A stretch of 10,913 nucleotides of DNA from the NCBI GenBank assembly GCA_050122535.1, contig JASFIT010000116.1:1-10913 (forward strand). Reading direction: 5' to 3'. Shown here one piece after another: positions 1 through 7,091 of this stretch. The stretch comes from JASFEQ01 sp050122535 (GTDB lineage Bacteria > Desulfobacterota > DSM-4660 > Desulfatiglandales > HGW-15). A program made the translations under genes and the position numbers. How positions within the stretch are numbered: the stretch's first letter is position 1; each line of letters starts with the position of its first letter. The notes under the pieces are model-generated. The model made no database searches. It worked only from the letters and a program-made list of their open reading frames with translations, and was not told the DNA's origin.

Positions 1-9
1 GGGGTTAAA

Positions 10-315
10 ATGACACAGAGAGGTGTAAGGAAAAAGCGTGTAGGTGTCGTGGTAAGTAACAGAATGGATAAGACAGCGGCAGTCTTGGTGAATCGATTAA
101 AGAAGCACAGGACCTACAAGAAATATATCAGAAGTCAAACCAGGTATATGGTCCATGATCCGGAAAACAGATGTATGGTGGGTGATAGAGTGAGGATCAT
201 TGAAACGCGACCCATCAGCAAAAAGAAGAGATGGCAGGTCCTAGAGGTCCTTGAAAGCAGCGCGATCCGGGAATCAGGCGAGGCGGAGACCATTTCATTG
301 GAGCAGCAGAAGTGA
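10..315 (+). CDS. rpsQ: 30S ribosomal protein S17
   Basis: S17 is a primary 16S rRNA-binding protein of the small subunit with an OB-fold. The 101-residue product shows the family's N-terminal core (RGVRKKRVGVVVSNRMDKT) and the central KYIRSQTRYMVHDPEN region, followed by GDRVRIIETRPISKKKRWQV near residues 58-77. These are diagnostic of bacterial S17. The family usually ends about residue 82-85; here about 18 extra residues (SSAIRESGEAETISLEQQK) follow, a small polar extension. The ATG lies five bases after a GGGG at the window's left edge, so the full ribosome binding site cannot be judged. The stop overlaps the rplN start (GTGA), implying translational coupling. rpmC is expected just upstream, outside the window. 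Confidence 0.98.
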   Translation: MTQRGVRKKRVGVVVSNRMDKTAAVLVNRLKKHRTYKKYIRSQTRYMVHDPENRCMVGDRVRIIETRPISKKKRWQVLEVLESSAIRESGEAETISLEQQK

Positions 316-680
316 TACAGGCCCAAACGAAACTTCACGTGGCAGATAATTCGGGCGCAAAATTGCTCTTGTGTATCAAAGTGCTGGGCGGTTCAAGGAG
401 GAGATATGCCAGCGTTGGAGACGTGGTGGTCGTAACCGTGAAAGAGGCGATGCCAAATTCCAAGGTGAAGAAAGGCGATGTGATGAGGGCCGTGGTCGTT
501 CGGACCGCGAAAGAGATTCCCAGAGCAGATGGTTCCTATATTAAATTCGATGATAACTCAGCCGTCCTTATTAACCAGCAGAATGAACCTATTGGGACCA
601 GGATCTTCGGCCCAGTGGCGAGAGAACTGAGGGCAAAAAGATTTATGAAGATCATCTCACTAGCCCCTGAGGTACTCTAA
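312..680 (+). CDS. rplN: 50S ribosomal protein L14
   Basis: L14 binds 23S rRNA at the subunit interface, where it contributes to an intersubunit bridge. The product has 122 residues, exactly the usual bacterial length. It is recognisable from end to end: LHVADNSGAKLLLCIKVLGG near the N-terminus, VKKGDVMRAVVVRTAKE in the middle, and the C-terminal GTRIFGPVARELR and FMKIISLAPEVL. Translation starts at a GTG that overlaps the TGA of rpsQ by four bases, so it is probably served by terminating ribosomes. A 40-bp spacer follows before rplX. The rpsQ-rplN-rplX-rplE order is the canonical one for bacteria. Confidence 0.99.
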   Translation: MIQAQTKLHVADNSGAKLLLCIKVLGGSRRRYASVGDVVVVTVKEAMPNSKVKKGDVMRAVVVRTAKEIPRADGSYIKFDDNSAVLINQQNEPIGTRIFGPVARELRAKRFMKIISLAPEVL

Positions 681-720
681 AGGTGATTTGGCTTCTCGTT
701 AACCAGCAGGAGTAACAGAA

Positions 721-1050
721 ATGCTTAAAAAGCATCCCATGATCAAAAAGAACGACAAAGTCATTGTTCTTGTTGGAAAAGAAAAGGGTAAAATTGGATC
801 GGTCCTCAAAGTGGATGCGGAGAAGGGTCGTGTGATTGTGGAAAAGCTCAACCTGGTGAAGAGACACACGAGAGCCGGGGGAAGGAGTGCCCAAGGGGGC
901 ATCATAGAAAAAGAGGCATCCATCCATATGTCTAATCTCATGCTGGTGTGCAATAAATGCGCGGAACCCACAAGGATGGGAAAACAGATCCTGGAGGACG
1001 GTTCCAGAGTACGAGCCTGCAAGAAGTGTGGGGAGCTATTGGATAGCTAA
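721..1050 (+). CDS. rplX: 50S ribosomal protein L24, zinc-ribbon type
   Basis: L24 is an early assembly protein of the large subunit that binds the 5' region of 23S rRNA. The KOW-type segment DKVIVLVGKEKGKIGSVLKV lies at residues 12-31, and the product is 109 residues, in the normal range. The C-terminal half carries two CxxC pairs (C77/C80 and C100/C103), typical of L24 versions that can hold zinc and absent from E. coli L24. The ATG is eight bases after AGGAG (708-712). A second in-frame Met at residue 7 is possible, but its spacing to the SD is poorer. An inverted repeat covers the stop codon and precedes the rplE ribosome binding site. Confidence 0.98.
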   Translation: MLKKHPMIKKNDKVIVLVGKEKGKIGSVLKVDAEKGRVIVEKLNLVKRHTRAGGRSAQGGIIEKEASIHMSNLMLVCNKCAEPTRMGKQILEDGSRVRACKKCGELLDS

Positions 1051-1061
1051 TAGATCTATCC
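1041..1061 (+). other. Small hairpin at the rplX-rplE junction
   Basis: GGATAG (1041-1046) and CTATCC (1056-1061) form a perfect 6-bp inverted repeat with a 9-nt loop that contains the rplX stop codon. It sits five bases before the rplE Shine-Dalgarno. In E. coli the S8 repressor site of the spc operon lies at this same junction. I cannot match the S8-binding core here, so a regulatory role is only a possibility, and a 6-bp repeat can arise by chance. Confidence 0.3.
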
Positions 1062-1079
1062 GTTTCGGAGGAGAGAGGG

Positions 1080-1619
1080 TTGTCCCGATTAAAAGAGAAA
1101 TATGAGAAGGAAGTCATATCCGCCATGATGAAGGAGTTCGGTTACAAAAGCGTCATGGCAGTCCCTCGCGTTGAGAAAGTGGTATTGAATATGGGTCTGG
1201 GGGAGGCGATCTACAATATAAAGGTCCTTGATAAAGGCGTGGAAGAATTGACCCTCATTGCTGGCCAAAAAGCTGTAATCACAAAGGCAAAGAGATCCAT
1301 TGCTGGATTTAAGCTTCGGCAGGGGATGCCTATTGGGAGTACGGTTACACTGCGACGGAGCAAGATGTATGATTTCCTGGATAAACTCTTTAATGTGGCC
1401 CTGCCACGCGTAAGGGATTTTAGGGGGCTGTCTGATAAAATCTTTGATGGACGTGCCAACTGCACCATAGGGATGAAGGAGCAGATCATTTTCCCTGAAA
1501 TCGACTACGATAACATCGATAAGATAAACGGATTAAACGTCTCCATCATCACAACGGCGAAAACGGATGCTGAGGGTTTCTTTTTACTAAAATTCTTGGG
1601 CATGCCGTTTAGAAGCTAA
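1080..1619 (+). CDS. rplE: 50S ribosomal protein L5
   Basis: L5 binds 5S rRNA and helps form the central protuberance of the large subunit, contacting P-site tRNA. The 179-residue product has the family's normal length. Family hallmarks are the N-terminal RLKEKYEKEV, the VEKVVLNMGLGEA segment at about residues 31-43, the QKAVITKAKRSIAGFKLRQGMPIG block, and the C-terminal GLNVSIITTAKTDAEGFFLLKFLGMPF. The start is a TTG, six bases after GGAGGAG (1067-1073). No ATG or GTG gives a better N-terminus, and TTG places the conserved RLKEKY motif correctly. The gene is followed after 13 bases by rpsZ. Confidence 0.99.
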   Translation: MSRLKEKYEKEVISAMMKEFGYKSVMAVPRVEKVVLNMGLGEAIYNIKVLDKGVEELTLIAGQKAVITKAKRSIAGFKLRQGMPIGSTVTLRRSKMYDFLDKLFNVALPRVRDFRGLSDKIFDGRANCTIGMKEQIIFPEIDYDNIDKINGLNVSIITTAKTDAEGFFLLKFLGMPFRS

Positions 1620-1632
1620 TCGGGAGGATACG

Positions 1633-1818
1633 GTGGCAAGAAAATCCCTTATTGTGAAAGCTCAGAGAAAACCGAAATTTTCCACGCGCCAATATAATAG
1701 GTGCCCCATTTGCGGAAGGCCAAGGGCCTTTTTAAGAAAGTTCGGCCTTTGCCGTATATGTTTTCGGACCATGGCTTTGAGGGGAGAAATGCCAGGAGTC
1801 ATTAAGTCGAGCTGGTAA
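1633..1818 (+). CDS. rpsZ: 30S ribosomal protein S14, zinc-binding (type Z)
   Basis: S14 sits in the head of the small subunit next to S3 and S10. At 61 residues this is the short zinc-binding form; the zinc-free form is about 100 residues. Four cysteines are in the expected C-x2-C-x12-C-x2-C pattern (C24, C27, C40, C43). The conserved RCPICGRPRAFLRKFGLCRICF and the C-terminal GVIKSSW identify the family clearly. Translation starts at GTG with a GGGAGG (1622-1627) five bases upstream. It lies between rplE and rpsH, the normal place in the spc block. Confidence 0.99.
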   Translation: MARKSLIVKAQRKPKFSTRQYNRCPICGRPRAFLRKFGLCRICFRTMALRGEMPGVIKSSW

Positions 1819-1859
1819 AAGGAATCTTAGTAGAGGACTCTCACAGAGGAGCAAAACGG

Positions 1860-2258
1860 ATGGCAATGACCGATCCCATTGGCGATATGCTGACCAGGAT
1901 AAGAAACGCACTGATCGCATCGTATGACACCGTGGATATTCCCAGGTCCAAACTGAAAATGAGTATTGCTAAGGTGTTGAAATCAGAAGGTTTCATAAAA
2001 AACTATAGGATAATGGATGAGGGAACCAGAGGAACCATAAGGGTCTTTCTAAAATATGACGAGAACGGAGTCCCCGTCATCGGCGGCCTCAAAAGGGTGA
2101 GCAAACCCAGTCGCAGGTTTTACACCAAGAGCGATAAGATCCCCAAGGTCTTGGGGGGGTTGGGCGTTAATATCCTTTCCACATCAAAGGGAGTCATGAC
2201 GGATAGAGAGGCCAGAAAAGTGGGTATTGGTGGAGAAGTCCTCTGTGCTGTTTGGTAG
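1860..2258 (+). CDS. rpsH: 30S ribosomal protein S8
   Basis: S8 is a primary assembly protein that binds helix 21 of 16S rRNA. In E. coli it also represses translation of its own operon. The 132-residue product starts with the hallmark MTDPIGDMLTRIRNA and ends with GVMTDREARKVGIGGEVLCAVW, both diagnostic. The first ATG is eight bases after AGAGGAG (1845-1851). A second ATG two codons later would give the more usual MTDPIGD start but with wider spacing, so either is possible. The stop codon is 62 bases before the rplF start. Confidence 0.99.
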   Translation: MAMTDPIGDMLTRIRNALIASYDTVDIPRSKLKMSIAKVLKSEGFIKNYRIMDEGTRGTIRVFLKYDENGVPVIGGLKRVSKPSRRFYTKSDKIPKVLGGLGVNILSTSKGVMTDREARKVGIGGEVLCAVW

Positions 2259-2308
2259 TTTCGTATGCGGATTTCCTCGTAGAACAGATCCCACGAGGAT
2301 TTTGCGAC

Positions 2309-2314
2309 AGGAGG
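2309..2314 (+). promoter_or_regulatory. Ribosome binding site that sets the rplF start
   Basis: AGGAGG lies six bases before the ATG at 2321. The reading frame is open further upstream to a TTG at 2252, inside rpsH, which would add 23 residues. The strong SD and the family's usual N-terminus (MSRVG..P) both favour 2321. Confidence 0.8.
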
Positions 2315-2320
2315 CGAGGG

Positions 2321-2860
2321 ATGTCACGGGTAGGCCTAAAGCCCATATCGCTACCAAAAGAAGTTAAAATAGACTTGAAGGGCGATCTTTTGACCATCAA
2401 GGGACCGAAAGGTGAGCTCAGACGCAAGATCCATCCCAGGGTCAATATCCTTACCGAGAACGATCAGATTGTCGTCTCAATAAAGGATGGGAACAAAGGA
2501 TCTAAGGCCCTTCATGGACTCTTTCGGGCCCTGATAGCCAACATGGTCACCGGGGTGACCCAGGGTTTTGAAAGGGCCCTGGAGATCGTTGGTGTTGGAT
2601 ACCGGGCGGAACTATCTGGAAAGAGGGCCACTTTTCACTTGGGATATGCCCGTCCCATAAGTCTGGACCTGCCAGAGGGTATCGATGCCAGGGTGGAAAA
2701 GACCAAAATAACGCTGAGCGGAATAGATAAGGAGCTTCTGGGAAGGACTGCCGCCAAGATCCGCAGCCTGAGAGAACCTGAGCCCTACAAAGGTAAGGGC
2801 ATCAGGTATCAAGGTGAGACGGTACGAAGGAAGGCAGGGAAGACAGGGGCTACCACTTAG
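2321..2860 (+). CDS. rplF: 50S ribosomal protein L6
   Basis: L6 binds 23S rRNA near the sarcin-ricin loop and the factor-binding site. The product has 179 residues, the family norm, and is built of two related alpha/beta domains. The N-terminal part has VKIDLKGDLLTIKGPKGEL. The second half has ALEIVGVGYRAELSGK, and the C-terminus carries the signature PEPYKGKGIRYQGETVRRKAGK. The start is the ATG with AGGAGG six bases upstream; a longer version from the TTG at 2252 would add non-conserved residues. A 60-bp spacer follows, in which I see no convincing signal. Confidence 0.98.
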   Translation: MSRVGLKPISLPKEVKIDLKGDLLTIKGPKGELRRKIHPRVNILTENDQIVVSIKDGNKGSKALHGLFRALIANMVTGVTQGFERALEIVGVGYRAELSGKRATFHLGYARPISLDLPEGIDARVEKTKITLSGIDKELLGRTAAKIRSLREPEPYKGKGIRYQGETVRRKAGKTGATT

Positions 2861-2920
2861 TTCGCGTTTTCACTATCCATAGGACTTGTAAACGCATGTG
2901 CACGGATTAAGGTTACGATC

Positions 2921-3289
2921 ATGGGAGCCATGAACAAAAGAGAGGCGAGACTGAGGAGAAAGAAGAGGGTAAGAAAAAAGATTAGGGGGACACCGGAGGT
3001 TCCCAGGCTGTCCGTTTTTAAGAGTTCGAAGCATATTTACGCACAGGTTATTGACGACGTATCTTCGAAAACCCTCGTTGATGCCTCTTCTCTGTCAAGG
3101 GACCTGCGGCCGCAGTTTGAAGGCAAGGGAGGCAATAGGAAAGGTGCTGCGATTGTTGGGGAACAGATTGCAAAGAAAGCCCTAGAAAAAGGGATTAGTA
3201 AGGTTGTATTCGATAGAAGCGGCTTCTTATACCATGGCCGAATAAAGGCCCTTGCAGAAGCCGCCCGGGAGCACGGCCTGAAGTTTTGA
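2921..3289 (+). CDS. rplR: 50S ribosomal protein L18
   Basis: L18 binds 5S rRNA together with L5 and attaches it to the large subunit. The 122-residue product shows a very basic N-terminus (REARLRRKKRVRKKIRG), then PRLSVFKSSKHIYAQVIDD, the GKGGNRKGAAIVGEQIAKKA helix, and the C-terminal VVFDRSGFLYHGRIKALAEAAREHGLKF, all typical. The ATG at 2921 has a modest AAGG (2909-2912) eight bases upstream. A second ATG at 2930 would give MNKREARLRRK but has its purine stretch only two bases away, so 2921 is preferred with some doubt. Confidence 0.98.
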   Translation: MGAMNKREARLRRKKRVRKKIRGTPEVPRLSVFKSSKHIYAQVIDDVSSKTLVDASSLSRDLRPQFEGKGGNRKGAAIVGEQIAKKALEKGISKVVFDRSGFLYHGRIKALAEAAREHGLKF

Positions 3290-3355
3290 GCCTATCCAAT
3301 GTGGCTAAAACTGCATAGGTATCCTAAAAACAACGAAATTTGAGGGAGAGCTCTA

Positions 3356-3853
3356 TTGTTTAAAGAAGAGGATGAAGCGCAGTTAATCGAGAAAGTTGTG
3401 CATATCAACCGTGTGGCTAAAGTGGTTAAGGGGGGCCGTCGCTTCAGTTTTAGTGCCATTGTCATCGTGGGTGATGGTAAAGGTATGGTAGGGAGCGGTC
3501 TTGGAAAGGCGAACGAGGTTCCAGAGGCCATAAGGAAAGGCATTGACAGGGCCAAGAAGGATATGGGGGTTGTTCCCATAGTGGATGGCACCATACCTCA
3601 TGAGGTGATTGGTAAGTGGGGGGCAGGAAGCGTGCTACTAAAACCAGCACGGGCAGGAACAGGTGTCATCGCCGGCGGCGCCGTTAGAGCGGTCTTGGAA
3701 GCCGCAGGAATCCAGAACATCTTGACCAAGTGTTTGGGCTCCCACAACCCCCACAATCTGGTACGAGCCACAGTTACAGGGCTACAGTCGCTGAAGAGCC
3801 CAGAGGAGTTCGCTCGCCGCAGAGGTAAGACGGTCGAGGAGATGATGCAGTAG
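3356..3853 (+). CDS. rpsE: 30S ribosomal protein S5
   Basis: S5 lies at the mRNA entry side of the small subunit and takes part in decoding fidelity. The product has 165 residues, the normal length. The N-terminal double-stranded-RNA-binding-like domain contains VVKGGRRFSFSAIVIVGDGK and GSGLGKANEVPEAIRKGIDRA. The C-terminal domain contains GTIPHEVIGKWGAGSVLLKPA, GTGVIAGGAVRAVLEAAGI and SHNPHNLVRATVTGL. The start is a TTG seven bases after GAGGGAG (3342-3348). The 66-bp spacer before it holds no signal I can support. Confidence 0.99.
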   Translation: MFKEEDEAQLIEKVVHINRVAKVVKGGRRFSFSAIVIVGDGKGMVGSGLGKANEVPEAIRKGIDRAKKDMGVVPIVDGTIPHEVIGKWGAGSVLLKPARAGTGVIAGGAVRAVLEAAGIQNILTKCLGSHNPHNLVRATVTGLQSLKSPEEFARRRGKTVEEMMQ

Positions 3854-3884
3854 ATTTTTCGAGGGATCAAGTAGAGTCGAGACC

Positions 3885-4064
3885 ATGGCTGATATGATAA
3901 AAGTGACCCTGGTCAAGAGCGGAATAGGCAGGGATAAAAAAATACGGGAGACGTTGAGGGGGCTTGGTCTAACAAGGCTGAACAGGACAGTCACCCTTAA
4001 GAATACGCCGGCCATAAGGGGAATGATCAATAAGGTCTCTTTCATGGTTCGGATTGAGGTTTGA
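3885..4064 (+). CDS. rpmD: 50S ribosomal protein L30
   Basis: L30 is a small large-subunit protein with a ferredoxin-like fold. Reading from the ATG gives 59 residues beginning MADMIKVTLVKSGIGRDKKI and ending with NKVSFMVRIEV. The IKVTLVKSGIGR start, the central LRGLGLTRLNRTVTLKNTPA and the terminal HMV-like segment are family hallmarks, and the length is exactly that expected. It occupies the standard slot between rpsE and rplO. A GAGGG (3861-3865) lies rather far upstream, so the SD is weak. The frame ends in TGA, 17 bases before the preferred rplO start. Confidence 0.97.
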   Translation: MADMIKVTLVKSGIGRDKKIRETLRGLGLTRLNRTVTLKNTPAIRGMINKVSFMVRIEV

Positions 4065-4067
4065 GTG

Positions 4068-4072
4068 AAGGG
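4068..4072 (+). promoter_or_regulatory. Ribosome binding site that sets the rplO start
   Basis: AAGGG lies nine bases before the ATG at 4082. The frame is also open from a TTG at 4061 overlapping the rpmD stop, but the purine stretch before that TTG directly abuts it. The ATG gives MKVHDLSP, the usual L15 N-terminus. Confidence 0.7.
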
Positions 4073-4081
4073 CAAACGCTT

Positions 4082-4522
4082 ATGAAAGTCCACGATCTTT
4101 CCCCATTGGAAGGTGCGAGGAAAAAGAGAAAGAGGGTCGGGAGGGGTCCTGGCTCAGGCCATGGCAAAACGTCTTGTCGCGGACATAAAGGGCAGAAGTC
4201 TCGGTCGGGTGGAAGCCTACGTCCCGGTTTCGAAGGCGGGCAGATGCCCCTTCAGAGACGGCTTCCCAAGAGAGGGTTTACCAATATCTTCAAAAAGCAT
4301 TATGCCCTGATCAATGTGAAAGACCTGGAGGGGTTTGCTCCTGATGCTGAACTGGACACGGAGGCCCTGAAGAAAGCGGGCCTGGTGAACAAGGTGAAAG
4401 ACGGGGTCAAGCTCTTGGGAGACGGAGAGATTTCACACCCTGTCACCATCAAAGTGCACAAGGTGAGCAAAACTGCAAAAGAGAAGATCGAGACGGCTGG
4501 CGGCAAGGTGAAGATAATTTGA
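4082..4522 (+). CDS. rplO: 50S ribosomal protein L15
   Basis: L15 is a late-assembly protein of the large subunit with a long extension that reaches into 23S rRNA. From the ATG the product has 146 residues, the usual length. The glycine- and lysine-rich N-terminal extension contains RKKRKRVGRGPGSGHGKTSC and GHKGQKSRSGG. It is followed by GFEGGQMPLQRRLPKRGFTN and a globular C-terminal domain that ends TAGGKVKII. The start at 4082 is chosen on ribosome binding site and family N-terminus; the alternative TTG at 4061 would add seven residues and overlap rpmD. The order rpmD-rplO-secY is canonical. Confidence 0.98.
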   Translation: MKVHDLSPLEGARKKRKRVGRGPGSGHGKTSCRGHKGQKSRSGGSLRPGFEGGQMPLQRRLPKRGFTNIFKKHYALINVKDLEGFAPDAELDTEALKKAGLVNKVKDGVKLLGDGEISHPVTIKVHKVSKTAKEKIETAGGKVKII

Positions 4523-4560
4523 AAGATTCCCGTACCAAACAAGGGTGGAGATAGGCAGAA

Positions 4561-5874
4561 GTGCTTGGCGGCTTTCAAAATATCGGTAAGATTCCAGAAC
4601 TAAAAAAGAGGATTATTTTTACCCTCTTTATGCTGGCCGTGTACCGCGTGGGATGCCACATCCCCACGCCGGGTATAGATGGTGCGGCGTTGTCCGCCTT
4701 TTTCAGCGCACGGCAAGGAACATTGTTCGGCCTTTTCGATATGTTCTCAGGCGGTGCCCTCAGCCAGATGTCTGTCATGGCCCTGGGGATTATGCCCTAT
4801 ATCAGCGCCTCCATTATCCTGCAGCTCTTGACGGTTGTCGTACCCCATTTGGAGAAACTGAAAAAGGAGGGTGAGCAGGGACGAAAAAAGATCACCCAAT
4901 ATACCCGGTATGGTACCGTTATACTGAGTGTCGTCCAGGGCTTTGGGATAGCCGTGGGGCTTGAAAGGATGTCCAGCCCTGGGGGCGCCATGGTTGTGCC
5001 TATTGGGGGTTGGGGTTTCCGCCTTCTCACCGTTGTCACCCTCACCGCCGGGACAGCCTTTCTGATGTGGCTGGGCGAACAGATCACCGAGAGGGGTATA
5101 GGGAATGGCATATCCCTTATCATATTTTCCGGCATAGTGGCGCGGTTCCCTTTGGCCGTGGCCAATACCTTTAGGCTCATGGGTACTGGGGAAATTACGC
5201 CCTTTTTTATGGCCCTGCTCCTCGCCTTGATGATAGCCGTCGTTGGTTTCATTGTTTTTGTGGAGAGGGGTCAGAGGAGGATTCCTGTTCAATATGCGAA
5301 GAGAGTTGTTGGGCGGAAGATGTATGGAGGACAGAGCACTCACCTGCCCCTAAAGGTGAACACCGCGGGAGTTATCCCCCCCATATTTGCTTCCTCCATC
5401 ATCATGTTTCCAGCGACCATCGCAAACTTTTTGAACGTGAAAGAGCTCCCTTATCTGGAGACCGTGGTCAACTTCTTGAATCCAGGGCATATTGTTTATA
5501 TCCTCATATATGTCGTGTTTATCATCTTTTTTTGCTACTTCTATACCGCAGTCACCTTTAATCCAGTGGATGTGGCAGACAACATGAAGAAATATGGGGG
5601 GTTTATTCCGGGTATAAGGCCGGGTAAGAATACGGCCGAGTATATTGATAGGGTCTTGACAAGAATAACTTTCACGGGTGCCATCTATGTTTCCGCCGTC
5701 TGTGTTCTACCCCATTTGTTGATCAGTAGACTCAATGTGCCCTTCTATTTTGGTGGGACAGCCCTGCTGATCGTGGTCGGTGTTGCCATGGATACCTCCA
5801 ACCAGATTGAATCCCATATGCTGACACGGCACTATGAAGGATTTATGAAAAAGGGTCTGGGCAGGGCGAGGTAA
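4561..5874 (+). CDS. secY: Protein translocase channel subunit SecY
   Basis: SecY forms the protein-conducting pore of the inner membrane with SecE and SecG; SecA drives export and ribosomes dock on it for membrane insertion. The 437-residue product has the family length and about ten hydrophobic segments. Visible landmarks are the first membrane segment at residues 17-35 and the plug-region glycine-rich stretch SGGALSQMSVMALGIMPYI (63-81). The basic cytosolic loop VERGQRRIPVQYAKR is at 234-248 and GGFIPGIRPGKNT at 346-358. The C-terminal FYFGGTALLIVVGVAMDT (395-412) precedes a basic cytosolic tail. The start is GTG, ten bases after GGAG (4547-4550). infA follows after 44 bases, without adk or map. 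Confidence 0.99.
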   Translation: MLGGFQNIGKIPELKKRIIFTLFMLAVYRVGCHIPTPGIDGAALSAFFSARQGTLFGLFDMFSGGALSQMSVMALGIMPYISASIILQLLTVVVPHLEKLKKEGEQGRKKITQYTRYGTVILSVVQGFGIAVGLERMSSPGGAMVVPIGGWGFRLLTVVTLTAGTAFLMWLGEQITERGIGNGISLIIFSGIVARFPLAVANTFRLMGTGEITPFFMALLLALMIAVVGFIVFVERGQRRIPVQYAKRVVGRKMYGGQSTHLPLKVNTAGVIPPIFASSIIMFPATIANFLNVKELPYLETVVNFLNPGHIVYILIYVVFIIFFCYFYTAVTFNPVDVADNMKKYGGFIPGIRPGKNTAEYIDRVLTRITFTGAIYVSAVCVLPHLLISRLNVPFYFGGTALLIVVGVAMDTSNQIESHMLTRHYEGFMKKGLGRAR

Positions 5875-5918
5875 CTTGGGATAGGGGGTCTTTTAGGATT
5901 TGGTCCCTTGGAAAATGG

Positions 5919-6149
5919 ATGATGTCTAAAGAAGAGGCTATACGGGTAGAAGGGACAGTTTTGGAGACACTACCCAACGCCATGTTTAGGGTGGAGCTGG
6001 AAGGTGGGCATCGGGTCCTGGCGCATATTTCTGGCAAGATGAGAATGCATTATATAAAAATAGCGCCCGGGGATAAGGTCTCATTGGAATTGTCTCCCTA
6101 CGATCTAAGCAGGGGGAGAATTATATACCGGGGCAAGGGGAAACATTAA
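5919..6149 (+). CDS. infA: Translation initiation factor IF-1
   Basis: IF-1 binds the A site of the small subunit and helps IF-2 and IF-3 select the initiator tRNA. The 76-residue protein is a single OB-fold. The sequence matches the family throughout: KEEAIRVEGTVLETLPNAMF, RVLAHISGKMRMHYIKI, and GDKVSLELSPYDLSRGRI. Two tandem ATG codons (5919 and 5922) could serve as start; IF-1 usually begins with a short MxKE. No strong SD is visible, only TTGGAA just upstream. The gene directly follows secY, so it opens the alpha part of the cluster. Confidence 0.98.
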   Translation: MMSKEEAIRVEGTVLETLPNAMFRVELEGGHRVLAHISGKMRMHYIKIAPGDKVSLELSPYDLSRGRIIYRGKGKH

Positions 6150-6176
6150 TTTTTCTAAAAGTAGGATTGTTGAGCC

Positions 6177-6290
6177 ATGAAAGTTAGAGCTTCTGTCAAA
6201 AGAATCTGCAACAAATGTAAGATCATAAAGCGCAAGGGGACTGTGCGCGTCATTTGTGAAAATCCTCGTCACAAGCAAAGACAGGGTTGA
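6177..6290 (+). CDS. rpmJ: 50S ribosomal protein L36, zinc-binding form
   Basis: L36 is the smallest large-subunit protein and stabilises 23S rRNA contacts near the peptidyl transferase region. From the ATG the product has 37 residues, starting MKVRASVKRICNKCK and ending ENPRHKQRQG. The zinc ligands C11, C14, C27 and H32 are all present, so this is the zinc-binding version. The length and the terminal RHKQRQG are diagnostic. AGGA (6163-6166) lies ten bases upstream. The gene sits between infA and rpsM, its standard location, and rpsM follows after 13 bases. Confidence 0.97.
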   Translation: MKVRASVKRICNKCKIIKRKGTVRVICENPRHKQRQG

Positions 6291-6303
6291 AAGGAGTTAA
6301 GGA

Positions 6304-6675
6304 TTGGCTAGAATAGCGGGCGTTGATCTGCCAAGGGGTAAGAGAATTGAAATAGCCTTGACGTATATTTACGGCATAGGCCGAAGCGGTGCCCAGAATA
6401 TACTCACCGAAGCGGGAGTGGACTGGGATACGCCATCAGACAAACTTAAAGAAGAGCAGATAACGGGGATTAGAAAGATCATCGATGAAAAGTTTAAAGT
6501 AGAAGGTGATCTAAGGCGTGAAATATCCATGAATATCAAGAGGTTGATGGATCTGGGGGCTTACCGTGGATTGAGGCACAGAAAGGGTTTGCCGGTCAGG
6601 GGCCAGAGAACGAGTACCAATGCGAGAACGAGAAAAGGCCCTCGTCGGTCTGTTATGGGCAAAAGGAAAAAATAG
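6304..6675 (+). CDS. rpsM: 30S ribosomal protein S13
   Basis: S13 is in the head of the small subunit and forms intersubunit bridges; its C-terminal tail reaches towards P-site tRNA. The 123-residue product begins MARIAGVDLPRGKRIEIALT and contains TYIYGIG, the helix-rich middle, and the C-terminal GLRHRKGLPVRGQRTSTNAR, all family hallmarks. The end is highly basic (VMGKRKK). The start is TTG, seven bases after AAGGAG (6291-6296), and it gives the expected N-terminus. The order rpmJ-rpsM-rpsK is canonical. Confidence 0.99.
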   Translation: MARIAGVDLPRGKRIEIALTYIYGIGRSGAQNILTEAGVDWDTPSDKLKEEQITGIRKIIDEKFKVEGDLRREISMNIKRLMDLGAYRGLRHRKGLPVRGQRTSTNARTRKGPRRSVMGKRKK

Positions 6676-6692
6676 TCGTTTGAGGAAGGGGA

Positions 6693-7088
6693 ATGGCAAA
6701 GACAACAAAAAAGGTAAGCAGGGCAAAAAGAGAAAAGAAAAATGTCCCGACGGGTATTATTCATATTCGTTCCACTTTTAATAATACGATAATCACTATT
6801 ACTGATCATGATGGAAATGTGATCGCCTCCTCAAGCGCTGGCAGGCAGGGATTTAAAGGATCAAGGAAGAGCACGCCTTTTGCTGCTCAATTGGCGGCTC
6901 AGGATGCCCTCAGACAGGCTATGGAACAGGGAATGAGGACGGCAGAGGTGAGGGTCAAGGGTCCTGGCGTGGGTAGAGAGGCGGCACTAAGGGCCCTGCA
7001 GGTCGATGGCTTCTCCGTCAGTGTTATAAGGGATGTTACACCCATTCCGCACAACGGGTGTCGACCTCCCAAGAGACGAAGAATATAG
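6693..7088 (+). CDS. rpsK: 30S ribosomal protein S11
   Basis: S11 lies on the platform of the small subunit and contacts 16S rRNA near the mRNA exit. The 131-residue product has the family length. Its N-terminus is lysine-rich and is followed by GIIHIRSTFNNTIITITD, SSAGRQGFKGSRKSTPFAAQ, KGPGVGREAALRAL and the C-terminal DVTPIPHNGCRPPKRRR, which is diagnostic. The ATG follows the purine-rich GAGGAAGGGG (6682-6691 region). The 3' side is unusual: a 123-bp spacer with heptamer repeats separates it from rpsD, where most bacteria have only a short gap. Confidence 0.99.
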   Translation: MAKTTKKVSRAKREKKNVPTGIIHIRSTFNNTIITITDHDGNVIASSSAGRQGFKGSRKSTPFAAQLAAQDALRQAMEQGMRTAEVRVKGPGVGREAALRALQVDGFSVSVIRDVTPIPHNGCRPPKRRRI

Positions 7089-7091
7089 ACG

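Noticed and set aside
2252..2320. Upstream extension of rplF from a TTG overlapping rpsH.
   Set aside because: The extra 23 residues are not L6-like, while the ATG at 2321 has AGGAGG at good spacing and the usual L6 N-terminus.
4747..5343. A 198-codon open frame on the minus strand opposite secY.
   Set aside because: It lies wholly within the clear secY gene, has a shadow-like composition rich in Pro, His and Asn, and has no ribosome binding site or recognisable domain.
5875..5918. A GGGA/TCCC hairpin between secY and infA as a terminator or S-site.
   Set aside because: The stem is only four pairs and has no T-run.
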